Shown here in pieces: positions 22,552 to 34,242 of a stretch of 64,000 nt of DNA. Under the pieces are notes generated by a model, which was given only the letters and a program-made list of their open reading frames with translations, was not told where the DNA came from and did not search any database. The stretch's first letter is position 1, and each line of letters opens with the position of its first letter. The stretch spans positions 30,646,578-30,710,577 of the forward strand of contig OY755252.1 of NCBI GenBank assembly GCA_963576725.1, in the 5' to 3' direction. This DNA is from Azorinus chamasolen. Lineage: Eukaryota > Mollusca > Bivalvia > Cardiida > Solecurtidae. Position numbers and translations under genes: made by a program.

Positions 22552-25500
22552 CTAAAACCTCCGTGATTGCTTTATAAAACAATGTACCGCAGCAAATATG
22601 GTTTTATTGTCTTCATCATTTAAATTTCGTTTGCCGAACAGAAGTATTTCGGTATTAAGAGGATGGTCCCTTTGTGTTGCGTGAAATAGGTTAAGTCTCT
22701 GGTTTCGAAAAAATCTACATTGAAAAAGGTAATGTTCGGCATTTTCTACTTCATGTGAACATTCGCATAAAGGATTCTGACTCAGGTGGTTATTAAAAAG
22801 ATCATCATTCAGATTACTGCAGTTGTTCCTAATTCTGGCGTGAATAGCTGACAAATACCTATCTCCGAAATAGTAATAAGATGGAACGTTATACTTACTA
22901 AAATTATTTCGTAATGACATTTTAAATGAACTTAATGTATCCAAAGTTCTGGTGTCTGGACTAATGTTGTTCCATAGTGCTATTGAAGATGGGATGCACG
23001 ATCTTTTTGAGACTGACGTGCGTGAGAAAGGCACTTCGATATCATCGTCATTTCTTAATGGATAGCGAGTTAGTTCCCCTACGTTCGGTGGTATCAAATC
23101 ATTGATATATGAAGGAGCCATGTTATGAGAGGCCTTATAAATAAAACAGAGTTTTTGAAACTTTCGTCGACTAGCGAGAGATTCCCATCCACATTCTCTA
23201 TATAGATTTTCTAGAGATACCGATCTGGTTAAGCCAGTCACGATACGGGCTGCTTCGTTTTGTAATGTTTCTAAAGTATCTGCACAGCTTTCGGAACAAC
23301 CATCCCAGACAACAGAAGCATACTCTAGTATTGGCCGTACGTAAGAAAGGTAAATTTGATTTAGGGCCCTTCTGTTCAAAGTGAATTTAATGTTCTTCAT
23401 AATTCCAATTGTTTTGGAAGCAGATTGAAGTATATTATCAATGTGATCATTCCACTGGCCGTTCGAATTTAGGGTGACACCTAAGTGTTTATGACAGTTA
23501 ACAAATTGTATAGCAGTACCTTCAAAAACTAAATTGGGTCGCGTGTCGTGATTTCTAAATGAAAACATCATTGCTTCAGTTTTGGCAGGGTTAAAATTAA
23601 CAAGCCAAGTCTTAGCCCAAGCGGAAACTAATTTAAGATCGTGGTTTAAGATACCTTCAATGCCATTTAAGGAGGTTGCAGATATGTATAGAGAGCTATC
23701 GTCCGCAAACAATCTTGTTAAGCTTAGTAGCGAATTAGCTATATCATTAACGTAAATTAAAAATAAAAGAGGTCCTAACACAGATCCCTGTGGAACACCA
23801 GCTGATATTGTTCTTACAGCAGAAATAGAAGAACGAAGAACAACTTTCTGGCATCTATTGCTTAGGTAATTGGTCAGCCATATTAAAAGACGTCCGTTAA
23901 TGCCATTTTCCTTTAGTTTAAAAGTAAGACCGTTATGCCATACTCGATCAAAGGCTTTTGAAATATCACAAAACACCATGCAAGAGTGTTGTCTGTTATC
24001 AAATGATTGGCAGATATGATGAACAATATCAATTAACTGGTAGACAGTAGAGTGATTTGGAAGAAACCCTGATTGGTACTTATATATCAAATTATTACCT
24101 AAGAGAAAGTTGTACATAATTATGTTTAAAAACGATTCGTTCGAACAATTTACCACAACAACTAAGCAGAGAGACAGGTCTATAGTTAGATGGTATGGAT
24201 TTATCCCCTTTTTTAAAAAGTGGTATTACATTTGCAATTTTCCAAGCATTAGGAAAAATTCCTTCATTCAATGACCTGTTATAAAGAATAGCAAGAGGTT
24301 TAGATATCGATTTGACTGACCCTTTAAGCATTCTATGAGATATACAGTCAGGGCCAGATGCTTTATTCAAGGTGAGTGAATTTATTGTGTCTTCTACCTC
24401 AGTATCATTAATATTAATGGTGTTCAGACTACTCCTTGTCTTTGGAGAAAAAGGAGGGAGGGTAGCATTTGTGTCATCTACTGTAGATATAGATGCAAAG
24501 AAGTTATTTAAACAGTTTGATTTCTCTTCGTCGGTATAAAAACAAGAAATATGTCCATTTAAAGAAGTTTCGCACAAAGGTGGTATATTAGCAGTACAGT
24601 CATTATTCTTTATGAAGTGACGAATAGTATTCCAGAAGCCTTTTTTATCATTTGTTCTTAGTTCTTCTAAATTATGTTCTAAAGAACTGAAAAATGTTTG
24701 TTTTGCATATTTTTTCATGTTATTAACTTTATTCCGCATGTGTTTATATTTATCAAAATCATGTTGTTTTGATGACTTTAAAGCTATACGTTTAAGTCTA
24801 TCTCTTACTCGGCAAAATTTACGCAGCTCAGAGTCAAACCAAGGTTTATCATCATAACGGACGGTAATGTTTCGAGACGGGATACACAAATTCACAAAAC
24901 GAAGGAACGTTTCTGTAAATAGTTTACAAGCATCGTCTATCGAACCTTCATTTAAACATTGCCAATCAAAATCCATTATTTTTGCATTTAAAAGCTCAAA
25001 GTTCGCTCTTTTATATAAATAAACATTTCTTTCAAAAGTTCCTCTTAGTTCATAAGGAAATGGCAACATAATAAAAATAGCGCAATGGTCACTTATCTCA
25101 GGTGGGACTGATATAACGCCAGTATCATGGTATTTCATATCGGTGGGTATTAAGATAGGGTCTAATAAAGCATTTAGTCGTGTAGGATCTGTAATGGTAT
25201 TAACCATATAATTTGTAATAAGAATATCTTTAAGCATTCTGTTATTTGGATTCAACAAATCTTCATTAAAATCACCAACTAGAATTACGTTCGAAGATAC
25301 TTCGTAAGCCTTTTCTATATTGCGATTAAGGTTTACAAAAAAATCAGCATCTGACGTTTTAGGGCTATAAAATGTTCCAATCAAAAATAGTTTCCTCTTA
25401 ACTTTAACGCTGATCCAGAGAGATTCAGCGCAGAATTGTTCTAAATCAGCTATTCTTTCGCAAATTAGATTAGAAGATGCATAAACAAGTAACCCCCCTC

Positions 25501-26206
25501 CATGATTAGTTCTATCTTTCCTATATGGCGTATCATATAATTCAGACAAAAATAACGATTCATCAGAAACAGACATATCTAAGTGAGTTTCAGTAAAACA
25601 TAAAATATCAAAATCTGCAACCGTGTCTCTGATGAAATCCAATTTATGTCTGATGCTCCTAATGTTACTATGCAGAATAGATAGGCAACTAGGTGTAGTT
25701 GTATGAAGAGTCTCAGGTCCGGGATTAGATTCAATATCTCCGGCTTGTAGTAACAAAAGTAATACAATAAATAAAAAGTGAAAGTCAACATACTGTTCTC
25801 TAATACCAAGCAACAGCTTCCATAACAAGCTAAACGCATTCCGTAAGATACTAAACAGATCAAATGAAATATTGAACTTTACTTTCGTCTTACTGAAAAA
25901 ACTATATCTCCCGCTGTGGAACGAACCAATGGAGCATCTCCAAGTCTGTAGATCGTTACCCATTGGGTAATAAACTAAATATATAATTCCATATCTCCAT
26001 AAAGTCTGGTCCACAGCTAGGTGAAGTCCTCTGATCATGTACCAAGAATGAAGTGTGAGAGACAAAAAAGGGACTAAGAAAGCGAAGAAACAATAGAAAA
26101 TGAAAAACAAGTATAACACAATGAAACATGATGAAATGACAGATGGGATTTTCCTGGGGAAAAATCGTATTGAATCTAACAAGTTACAATTGATTTGATT
26201 ATACAT
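22552..26206 (-). pseudogene. LINE-C hydrophobic leader, 2A-like motif, endonuclease and reverse transcriptase
   Basis: The first frame (26206 to 24095, 703 codons) has a hydrophobic leader (membrane-like at residues ~22-50 and ~143-153) and a 2A-like motif at 156-164. The endonuclease follows, with HSNIRS (179-184), E206 in FTETHL, GDFN (311-314) and SDH (372-374), then a basic linker and the RT start LNKASGPDCIS. The second frame (24156 to 22552, 534 codons) carries CDISKAFDRVWH, AGVPQGSVLGPLLF and FADD at 23698-23709. It ends in a Cys/His knuckle (CECSHEVENAEHYLFQC). The frames overlap at 24095-24156, where about 4 extra bases (AATT) break the frame. Repair of that single break would be needed for activity. 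Confidence 0.85.
25715..25741 (-). other. 2A-like ribosome-skipping motif in LINE-C
   Basis: AGDIESNPGP follows a leucine-rich hydrophobic stretch. It fits the D(V/I)ExNPGP consensus, where translation releases after glycine and resumes at proline. 2A-like motifs are known at the N-terminus of CR1-type LINEs in sea urchins and molluscs. Predicted effect: the 163-residue leader is released from the endonuclease-RT protein. Confidence 0.8.
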
Positions 26207-26257
26207 GTACTATCGGGAAAGAACAACAAAACCAATACCTGTGAGTTTCGTTAAACC

Positions 26258-26351
26258 TTTCACTGTCCTGCGCTCACTCCAAATTTCAATGCCTACTGAA
26301 TATTCATGGACGAAACAGTTATATTGAAACACGGAAGGCGGAAAATTCCAG
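26258..26351 (+). repeat. MITE family A, left arm running into the gap
   Basis: AAACCTTTCACTGTCCTGCG, then TACTGAATATTCATGGACGA and ACACGGAAGGCGGAAAATTC. These are family A interior motifs, cut by the assembly gap before the palindrome. Confidence 0.6.
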
Positions 26352-26551
26352 NNNNNNNNNNNNNNNNNNNNNNNNNNNNNNNNNNNNNNNNNNNNNNNNN
26401 NNNNNNNNNNNNNNNNNNNNNNNNNNNNNNNNNNNNNNNNNNNNNNNNNNNNNNNNNNNNNNNNNNNNNNNNNNNNNNNNNNNNNNNNNNNNNNNNNNNN
26501 NNNNNNNNNNNNNNNNNNNNNNNNNNNNNNNNNNNNNNNNNNNNNNNNNNN
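26352..26551. other. Assembly gap, 200 N
   Basis: Exactly 200 undetermined bases. Family A sequence lies to the left and family F sequence to the right, so the missing part probably holds hairpin-forming MITE cores. Confidence 0.98.
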
Positions 26552-26660
26552 TTTCTGCATAACTTTTGTCCTGCATTAAGCAACCACCTGCTTCTACAGA
26601 CAGCCATGTTTATTCATTAATTGGTCGCATTAAAGGGGTTTTACTGTACAATCATCGAGG
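26552..26660 (+). repeat. MITE family F, right half
   Basis: GTCCTGCATTAAGCAACCAC and GGTCGCATTAAAGGGGTTTT followed by ACTGTA, the family F right end. The left half is in the gap. Confidence 0.65.
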
Positions 26661-26755
26661 AACATGATTATTACCGGCTTTTGGTTTGCTATTTTTTGTC
26701 ACAGAGTATGACGAACAATCCCGATAAACAGGCCGAAATTTAATTTAGTCTAATA
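26661..26755 (-). repeat. MITE family M fragment
   Basis: CGAGGAACATGATTATTAC, TTTGTCACAGAGTATGACGA and ACAATCCCGATAAACAGGCC match the reverse complement of 4880-4975. Confidence 0.65.
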
Positions 26756-26821
26756 GTTGGGCATCCAACTGAGGAAAATGTGTCGAGCCATGGCATTAAA
26801 TAGTAGAATTGGGCATGCACT

Positions 26822-27922
26822 GGATATGTAATGTTTGATGTCTGAGTAATCAGAAACTGCCCCATGCCACCTGAAAATTTGCCCTTGTTTCTCTTAATTG
26901 GGTCAAAGGTCAACTAAGTGCATATTTTATATACGTTATTTGAGAAATCATTATATCTTTACCAATTTTAGGTGTAAAATAACAAACATGGTACCAGAAT
27001 GAAGGTTAAACATTGGCCTTTAATTTGCACTCACTTTGTGAAAAATATTTTGTTTGAATATTCATGAATATTAATGAGAACATCAAAAAACCAGTAAGAA
27101 ATCATTAAAACCAACATATAACGATGATACATGATGTCATGTTTTCGTCATTATTGCTATTTAACAAAAATAAATTACGTTAAAATAAAGGTTAGACAGA
27201 CTGCTACTGAAAACAAACTGTATACAGTAATACCAGCTATATATTATGCACACATACTTCTTAAAGTTAAGTGGGTGGGGTAAATAAACACCTAAACAAA
27301 ACTTTCAGTTCTGTTTGAAGTAACTAATTAATTCACTATATTTTTATGGATATTTTCTTGGTTGGTACAATTAACACCATCGCAAAGGATATGTAATGTT
27401 TGATGTCTGAGTAATCAGAAATTGCACCATGCCACCTGAAAATTTGCCCTTGTTTCTCTTAATTAGGTCAAAGGTCAACTAAATGCATATTTTATATACG
27501 TTATTTGAGAAATTAATATATCTTTATCAATTTTAGGTGTAAAATAACAAACATGGTATCACAATGAAGGTTAAACATCGGCCTTTAATTTGCACTAAAG
27601 TTTTGTAAAATATATTGTTTGAATATTCATGAATATTAATGAGAACATAAAAAACAGTAAAACATCATTAAAATCAACATAAAACGATGATACATGTCAA
27701 GTCTTCGTCATTATTTCTATTTAACAAATATAAATTACGTTAAAATAAAGGTAAGACAGACTGCTAATGAAAAAACTGTATGCAGTCATACCAGCTATAT
27801 ATTATGCACACATACTTCTTAAAGTAAAGTGGGTGGGGTAAACAGTTCTGTTTAAAGTAACTAATTAATTCACTATATGTTTATGGACATTTTCTTGGTT
27901 GGTACAATTAACACCATCGCAA
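26822..27922. repeat. Direct tandem duplication, two units of 565 and 536 bp
   Basis: Unit 1 runs 26822-27386 and unit 2 runs 27387-27922. Both start GGATATGTAATGTTTGATGT and end GGTACAATTAACACCATCGC. The second lacks about 30 bp near its end. The units differ by scattered substitutions. The junction end contains the last codons of the decayed gene that follows, so the duplicated segment is that gene's 3' flank. Confidence 0.85.
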
Positions 27923-28780
27923 ACACATGTTAGTGTGTTTTGAAACTACTTTGAAGCATTTACAGCGAATAGATTTGCACTTGGTTTTGCACCAATAACT
28001 TGTTCAATGCAAGCATCAAGTGTAGTTGGTACATTTCCAAACCACATATACAGGCTCAACACCATCGTGCTATGTGTTAGTATCAATAACATTAATGTCT
28101 GTATCCATTAGCTCAGATCCATATAGCAGCTTAACAGTTTGCTCTGGAATGTTTCAGTTCTAGTACATCCTTTGTTGGTGGAACCAGTTCAGGTGTTTTC
28201 TCTACCTTAACCATATTGTGAACTTTTTGCATCATCTATGGGTTCTCCGTTCAGACACCATACATCAAACATCAAACGTTTGTGCCTTGTCTGACCGTGC
28301 ATCTCTTCAAATATCTGAAGGCAGATCGGACATGTAAAATAGTTCTTCCAATAGGTCTTCTTTCCGATTCTAGTCAAAGCAAGGGTTATGTTACATCCAG
28401 TTATTGCATGATACCCTGGCATGTTCCGGCATACATCTTGAGATAACTTGCGGAAAATACAATTTTGTTCTTCCCAGCCATTATTCAGACTTCAGTGCCT
28501 AAAGGTCCAAGATGGTATACATGTATCAGTACAAGCAGTACATCAAAATCTTGGCATTTGACAACTATCCAGCATTGGCCCCTTTCAAGCAGCATCCAAG
28601 CCATGTATCCACCTCGTCAGGATTTGATGGCAGACGGGACAATTCATGTCTGCACTTGTCTTGAAAGTCGATATTCAAGCGTATCTGTTGAATACTGCAA
28701 TAATAGTATACTACATCAACTCTGTGTTTGTGTCTTCTGCTACTTATTTTGTCATGATTTGCCGCTTTAAAGCAGGCATA
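27908..28780 (-). pseudogene. Decayed GCDTT-motif protein (FEN1/PIN-like block plus Cys-rich tail)
   Basis: On the minus strand: PDEVDTWLGCCLKGANAG (an EADT-type acidic block), VVKCQDFDVLLVLIHVYHLG, then HAITGCNITLALTRIGKKTY. After that come VPPTKDVLELKHSRANC and the Cys-rich tail WCKTKCKSIRCKCFKVVSKH ending at a stop at 27908. This order is typical of a large invertebrate protein family whose GCD...GxGKK segment resembles FEN1/XPG-type nucleases; its function is unknown to me. Decay: a TGA replaces a Trp (EV*IMAG), more stops and frameshifts occur after RANC, and the motif Asp is Asn (GCN). The N-terminal half is missing; LINE-D abuts. Confidence 0.6.
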
Positions 28781-28789
28781 CTCGCACCA

Positions 28790-31015
28790 TTGTGATATGC
28801 ACATAGGTGAGGGAGGGTCCAACGTGCAAGCCAAATGATGTTGACAGCAGAGTGGAAGACATATTCCCTCAGGAAAATGGTCCTGCAAAACCTTGGAACG
28901 AATCATAAGGAATGACCTCTTGTAGGTGTACCGTAAGGGAGTCAGAAGGTGGGGCGTCAGCTGCAACAAAATCATTTACAAACCAATAGAACATCACGGC
29001 ATTTACTTGTTTCTGCCTCTGTTTGGGCAAATCGTGTTGAACATGGCACCAATGCTGAGCACTTGTTTTGCATTAATGCAAAATTACAAATATGGTAGCT
29101 CTACGTTGGATCATCTCCACATGCGTTGTCATGGCCTTGGTGTGTTGATCCAAAACAAAAGATGTGCACTCAACATGCAGACTGATTAGGAGTTTGTAAC
29201 ATGCCTCCTTGGTTGACTTTTGGGAGGCTCCAAGGTTCCTGCTTAGAACGGATGTGGATCAATTTGCCTCCTTTATGACCATATCGACTCGGGATGTTCA
29301 AGACAATTTCAAAGACAGTTATGTCCCAAGTTATTTTGCCCTCTGTGTAGTCTACCGTTTCATGCTATGGACAGTATAACTAGTATCTATATTGTTGGTG
29401 ATAAGCAGGACCTAGCACTTCTCTGCATTGAACCCTTTTCTACAGACTGCCGAAGTCATTCTGGAAGACGTCTGCATCTTCCATTGACTCGGCACAAAAT
29501 TGAGGCATTAGCAAAGAGTCGACATTAAGAGTGTGGTCATCATTGCATTCAAGGGAAAAGAAAGGACTGAGAACAGCACATTGATGAACACTTGATGCTA
29601 TCGGTACTGACTCAGAGGAAACACTCTCCAGCGTGATTTGTTGGCTGTTGGATACAATCAAGCATTTTGCATTACACATCATAGTGTTGGAGCTTAAGAA
29701 GAAGGTATCTGTAAGACACTTTGTAAAACGTTTGCGTCAATCTGTTAGGATTGTTCCAGACTTACCCAAGGTCATTGACCATGTTGATTGATTAGTTGTG
29801 TCTCACAGAAGCGCTGCTTCCGGAGTCAATGCTGGTATGGGTTGATGATGTAATGGTAAAACCAGGTTACTGTGTATGATGTATTCTAGAATCGTACATG
29901 TGACAGAATTTAGGGACACATGCCAATAGTTTGAAGGGATTATTCTTGACCATTGTCTTGTATATATGATTAACATGAAATCTTCCAGTCACTGGGGACT
30001 TTATCCTAGTCGTAAGGCCTGGAAGATCAGAACAAGAGCAGGAGCCTGTGAATGTGCCCTCTCTTTCAAGAACCTTGATAAGATGGTGTCTGGACAGGTA
30101 GCTTTGTGGAGATTAAGGCCATTAAGAAGCTTGCAGACATGAATAGGAAGGGCATTCGAATAAGGATACTCTCAAACGGCACAAATGAGAGATAGGATCT
30201 CATTTGTAAAGACAGAAAATTACTGATTCAGTATTTTAACTTTGATTTGTGTATCAACATTGTTAATAGCACCATTTTTCAGTGGTGCTATTCCCGAGCT
30301 GTCACATTTCTTGCCTTGCTCCTTACAAAAGTGTAAAGCTTCTTACAGCTGGTATCTGTCACTAAGTCAATCACATACCCATCATGAGCTTGAGCTTCCT
30401 TGCACTTCTGTGGAAGTTTTCTGTAGCCTCTTGTATATGCCCCAGTCCTTCTGTACCTTGGTCCTCAGCACTTATATAATTTGTACGCACATTTCTTCTT
30501 TCGTGAGAAACGGCGGGTGATTGAGTTGCACCATGGCTGGCTGAACCTGGTGGATGTCAACTCATAAGGGACCACTGAATATATCATATAGAGTACAGAT
30601 TCGTAAAGGGACTGATTTTCCAAGTGTGCTGCAAACTCAGCCATTTTGATGGCCATAGAACATGTATAGCCTCTTTCGAAGGGTGGACAAGATGTGGGGT
30701 AGGCTTCCTTCGTGAAGGAAAGATGTTTGTCAGAACTATGACATAGTCACTTATTCCAGGTATTGAGGTATATCTGATAACTAGTGATTCCTTGTGGCAA
30801 TAACATATAGATTGTTGTCATCACGGATAGGGAAGGTTACTCATAGCCAGTGGCACTGAATATGCCTATGAGTTCATTGTTGAGTTTAGAGTAGGTACCT
30901 ATGGCCAGTAACTGTTAAAATGGCCAATCAATATCCGGGATATCCATGTCCCCACAAATGTAGAAAGGGTTTTGTCATGGGTACTGCTGGTGTAGGTAAA
31001 ATATTTAAATTCATT
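28790..31015 (-). pseudogene. LINE-D: old, heavily decayed Jockey/CR1-like LINE
   Basis: Fragments in all three minus frames, in LINE order from 31015 downward. The endonuclease end gives VGTWISRILIGHFNSYW and IPGISDYVIVLTNIF. The pre-RT basic segment is RFSQPWCNSITRRFSRKKKC and KKLYTFVRSKARN. The RT start is VCKLLNGLNLHKATCPD. The palm remnant is VLSPFFSLECND...EDADVFQNDFGSL. The C-terminus has SRNLGASQKSTKEACYKLL and VEMIQRRATIFV. Many stops and frameshifts; no intact domain. Confidence 0.65.
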
Positions 31016-32280
31016 ATGTAAAAATATCGCCGTACTTACCAGGAGCTATGGTGTTTCAATCGCTAATGATACAAACAGCTAATATTAGACATAGTGTACA
31101 ATAAAACATACCAGTATTACACTGAGATTATGACAATAAGAGACTAATCTTCTGGCGTTTCATTATCATCTCTAAATTATATATCTGCGTGAAGAGGTAC
31201 TATAACTTGCATAGATTTGCATCAAAGTTGTATATAATTGTATTGTATAATATATATTGTATGATAATGTACCTTACATGTATTTAAAACGATATTTTCT
31301 GAACTTGCAATCATCACAGGTCACTCAAAACTTTCTGAAATGCACCATAAATAGTTCTATACTTACTGTGGAGACATTGCTAAGAAATTAAATGCAAAAA
31401 AGTATTGAAATTGTCAAAATTACGGCTATGTTATACTATATAATGATTTTATTACATTTTTGCACTCATTTGACCTTTGGCCTAGTTTCTGACCTTCAAA
31501 GAGGGTTTTGGCAGTGGCATGGGCCAAAACCAAAAATGATTAGTATCTGGCAACACAATTATGGTATTCAAACATTTCTACTAACAAATGCCATGGACCT
31601 CGAAAAATAAGCGACTTTTCGCACATCGGATTGCCAACTATAAGGTCAAATTGGGAGGATAATAAACACCTTTATATGTAGATCTGTGTCAACAACAGAA
31701 GTTTCTTGCTCAAGTAACATCATTGTAGAACCATTACCTTAACGAGTGTAGGACACGGAATCAGATCCGCAAGATCAGTTCACCTGTATGTACTTGATTG
31801 AACGTTTGCTGCATTTGTTAGATTACTTTTCTATCTAGGAACAATCATATCGAGAGTATTGCTGAAGCAATACATATCCACATTGCTGACTTGTGTGGCA
31901 AACAGAATAGAATGTAACCAGGTGCTGCGTTGTTAATGTGGTGGATGATCTGGTTATAAGCTTTTTGCAATTATTCATCACTAATTACACGAATATACAA
32001 AGGTGTTTTTAATACAGATGGTCGCTTAATACAGAACGGCAGTAACACAGGGAGCTCCTCCTGGACATCTATGCATAATGTTCGTACTACATTAAACTAC
32101 AACCTACCTTAATACTCTACTCCATCAATGCGTCTTCGTACGCTGTTGCAAAAAGAGTAGGTCCTATAGGAGCCATCTGATCAGTGTATGTTCGCTTTGT
32201 CTTTGGAATTACATTGATCTAATTTTACAGCTTTGACCAGAGTGAACACATTTCTTGTTCATAAAATAAGAAAAAAATCA
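31016..32280. other. Gene-less stretch with MITE debris
   Basis: No coding signal. 32105-32280 is a degraded A2 MITE (ACTCTACTCCATCAATGCG, CTATAGGAGCCATCTGATCA). Confidence 0.5.
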
Positions 32281-32289
32281 ACAATGAAT

Positions 32290-33880
32290 TGTCAAATGCC
32301 TCTCGATTAAGGCTGTTTTACTGGCTTCAGTGTTCGAAAGTCTGCTTATCGAAAGCTGGAATGATCAACAACAATCAAAGCAGTAGGTATGGATACACTG
32401 GAAGCTATAGTTGCAGACCTGCACACATGCGACTCATGGCATCGGGTCGCTTCTCACTGACCGAAGCAGCAGTGGGACTCGGCAGTCCCCTGAATGACTG
32501 AGCAGCCCTTTTCAGGAACGCACTGCTCACCTCCTTAGCCTGAGGAAGGGGCTAGAAAAGGTGCCCTAAAAATTGCCTGCTTCACCTGACCCAGGCCAGC
32601 TTACCGCGGCTGGCAGGGATCCCATTTATGCGATCGAAACAATAACAGAAGTAACAAGGTGACACCGCTCACCATAGGAACGTGGAATGTGAGAACCCTC
32701 CTAGACAACCCCAAAGCAAACCGACCTGGTAGACGCACTGCACTGCTGGCACTCGAACTCAGTCGATACAAGATTTACATCGCTGCGCATCAGATACAGG
32801 ACAGATGGCAACGTCTTCAACCTAAGACGTCTCAACGCCATTACCAAAGTCACGACTGCTGTCATTAAAGACCTCCTGTTTGCTGACGACTGTGCCCTGA
32901 ATGCCAGCTCTCACTCAAGCATGCAAGTCATCATGGACAAGTTTCCAAAGGCCTGTGATAACTTTGGACTCACAATAAGCATCAAAAAGACTGATGTTCT
33001 CTATCAGCCGAAACCAGGATCTGTCTATGAAGAACCTGCAATTCACGTGAAAAGCCAACCACTCAAAGCAGTTGACAAGTTTACTTACCTGGGAAGTACG
33101 CTGTCTAGGCACGTGCATATTGATGAGGAAATCAACAACAGACTTGCAAAGCCCAGTGCTACTTTTGGAAGAGTCCGCTCAAATGTCTGGGAGCTTAGAG
33201 GAATCAGACTCGGTACCAATATAAAGTCTCTGTTGCAGCTGTTGTTACAACACTCCTGTATGCATGTGAGACATGGACTGTCTACTCACGTCATGCCAAG
33301 AAAATCAACCACTTTCACATGACGTGCCTGAGGAAGCTCCATCGTATAAGATGGTAGGACAAAGTACCAGTCACAGAAGTACTCACAAGGGCTAACCTCC
33401 CTTCAGTACACACCATGCTTCAACGCTCCCAAGCTCGATGGGCTGGTCATCTTCGCCGCATGCATCTTACATACCCAAGCAACTGTTCTACGGAGAACTG
33501 TCACAAGGGAAGAGACGAGTTGGAGGACCAAAGAAACGCTTCAAAGACAATCTCAAGAGCTCCCTGAAGCTTCTCGACATCCCCACAGACACTTGGGAGA
33601 ATCTGGCAGAAAACAGGTCGTCCTGGAGGAGCAAAATTGCTGCTGGATCACAGGCAGCCGAGAAAGCCCGTGTTGAAGAATCCCAGAGGAAACGCGCCGT
33701 CTGTAAACTGAGGTTCGAGAGCGCCCCTTCAACTGAACCCATCCATATGTGCTCCACCTATGGCAGAGTATTTTACGCACGCATTGGACTAACGATCCAC
33801 ATGAGGACACACCGCACCTTGCCATCATAACAGTTACGGTCATCTTCGCCTAGCGATGGACGAACATCATCATCACACTC
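32290..33880 (+). mobile_element. LINE-E: internally deleted non-LTR retrotransposon
   Basis: A GC-richer block. The 5' untranslated part (to ~32655) is followed by the endonuclease start IGTWNVRTLLDNPKANRPGR (32674 on). The sequence then jumps near 32795 straight into the RT after its core, leaving DLLFADDCALNASSHSS (near 32870) and DKFTYLGSTLSR. The end is a C-terminal C2H2 finger (CSTYGRVFYARIGLTIHMRTH) and a CATCAT-type tail. Most of the endonuclease and the RT fingers/palm are deleted, so it is dead. Confidence 0.75.
32659..33830 (+). pseudogene. LINE-E ORF remnant (endonuclease start fused to RT end)
   Basis: About 45 codons of endonuclease N-terminus, then out-of-frame RT from the FADD motif on. 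Further pieces include FGRVRSNVWELRGIRLGTNI, RSQARWAGHLRRMH and a C-terminal finger with Cys and His ligands near 33750-33815. Stops near 33320 and 33352 and frame changes break it. This LINE type, starting GTWNVRTL and ending in a C2H2 finger, is common in invertebrates. Confidence 0.75.
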
Positions 33881-34242
33881 GTTCAAGCCCAAACCCAAGT
33901 CTGGAACCCATATGTTTGTCATATTGAGGAGGGTATCGCAAATAAAGAATGTATTAGTATAAACCATCGACATCCAACAGTTCAGCGAACGGTCCTGACC
34001 TTGACTATAGGGTCCCTCTAGCAGCTCTCTGATCTGGGTCAAGGCTGTCTACCTATTTCAAGCCTATGGGATCACGGCAGTTAATGAGTTAGCAATTCCA
34101 TACTCATTTATAAAACTAGAGGTTTTTGTCACAAAAACGGATGTCTCCCCTCTAATAAAAACAGTATGTAAAGGGAAATCACTAAAAATGTTATGGACCT
34201 GATGAATGATACTTCCCCTCATTATGCACTTTCCAAACAAAA

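Larger units (their letters stand above)
22300..26215 (-). mobile_element. LINE-C: nearly intact CR1-like non-LTR retrotransposon
   Basis: The coding part is 22552-26206. The 3' untranslated region runs to an uncertain end near the GA repeat at 22361-22380. Only one frame break is seen, so this is the youngest LINE in the window. An in-frame TAG lies two codons before the ATG at 26206, supporting that start. The scaffold gap begins 146 bp upstream, so the promoter region is incomplete. Confidence 0.8.

Noticed and set aside
29440..29682. First read as part of the GCDTT-motif protein
   Set aside because: The order of motifs (ESVSSESVPIASSVHQ, VLSPFF, EDADVFQNDF) fits the palm of a LINE reverse transcriptase better, so it was assigned to LINE-D.
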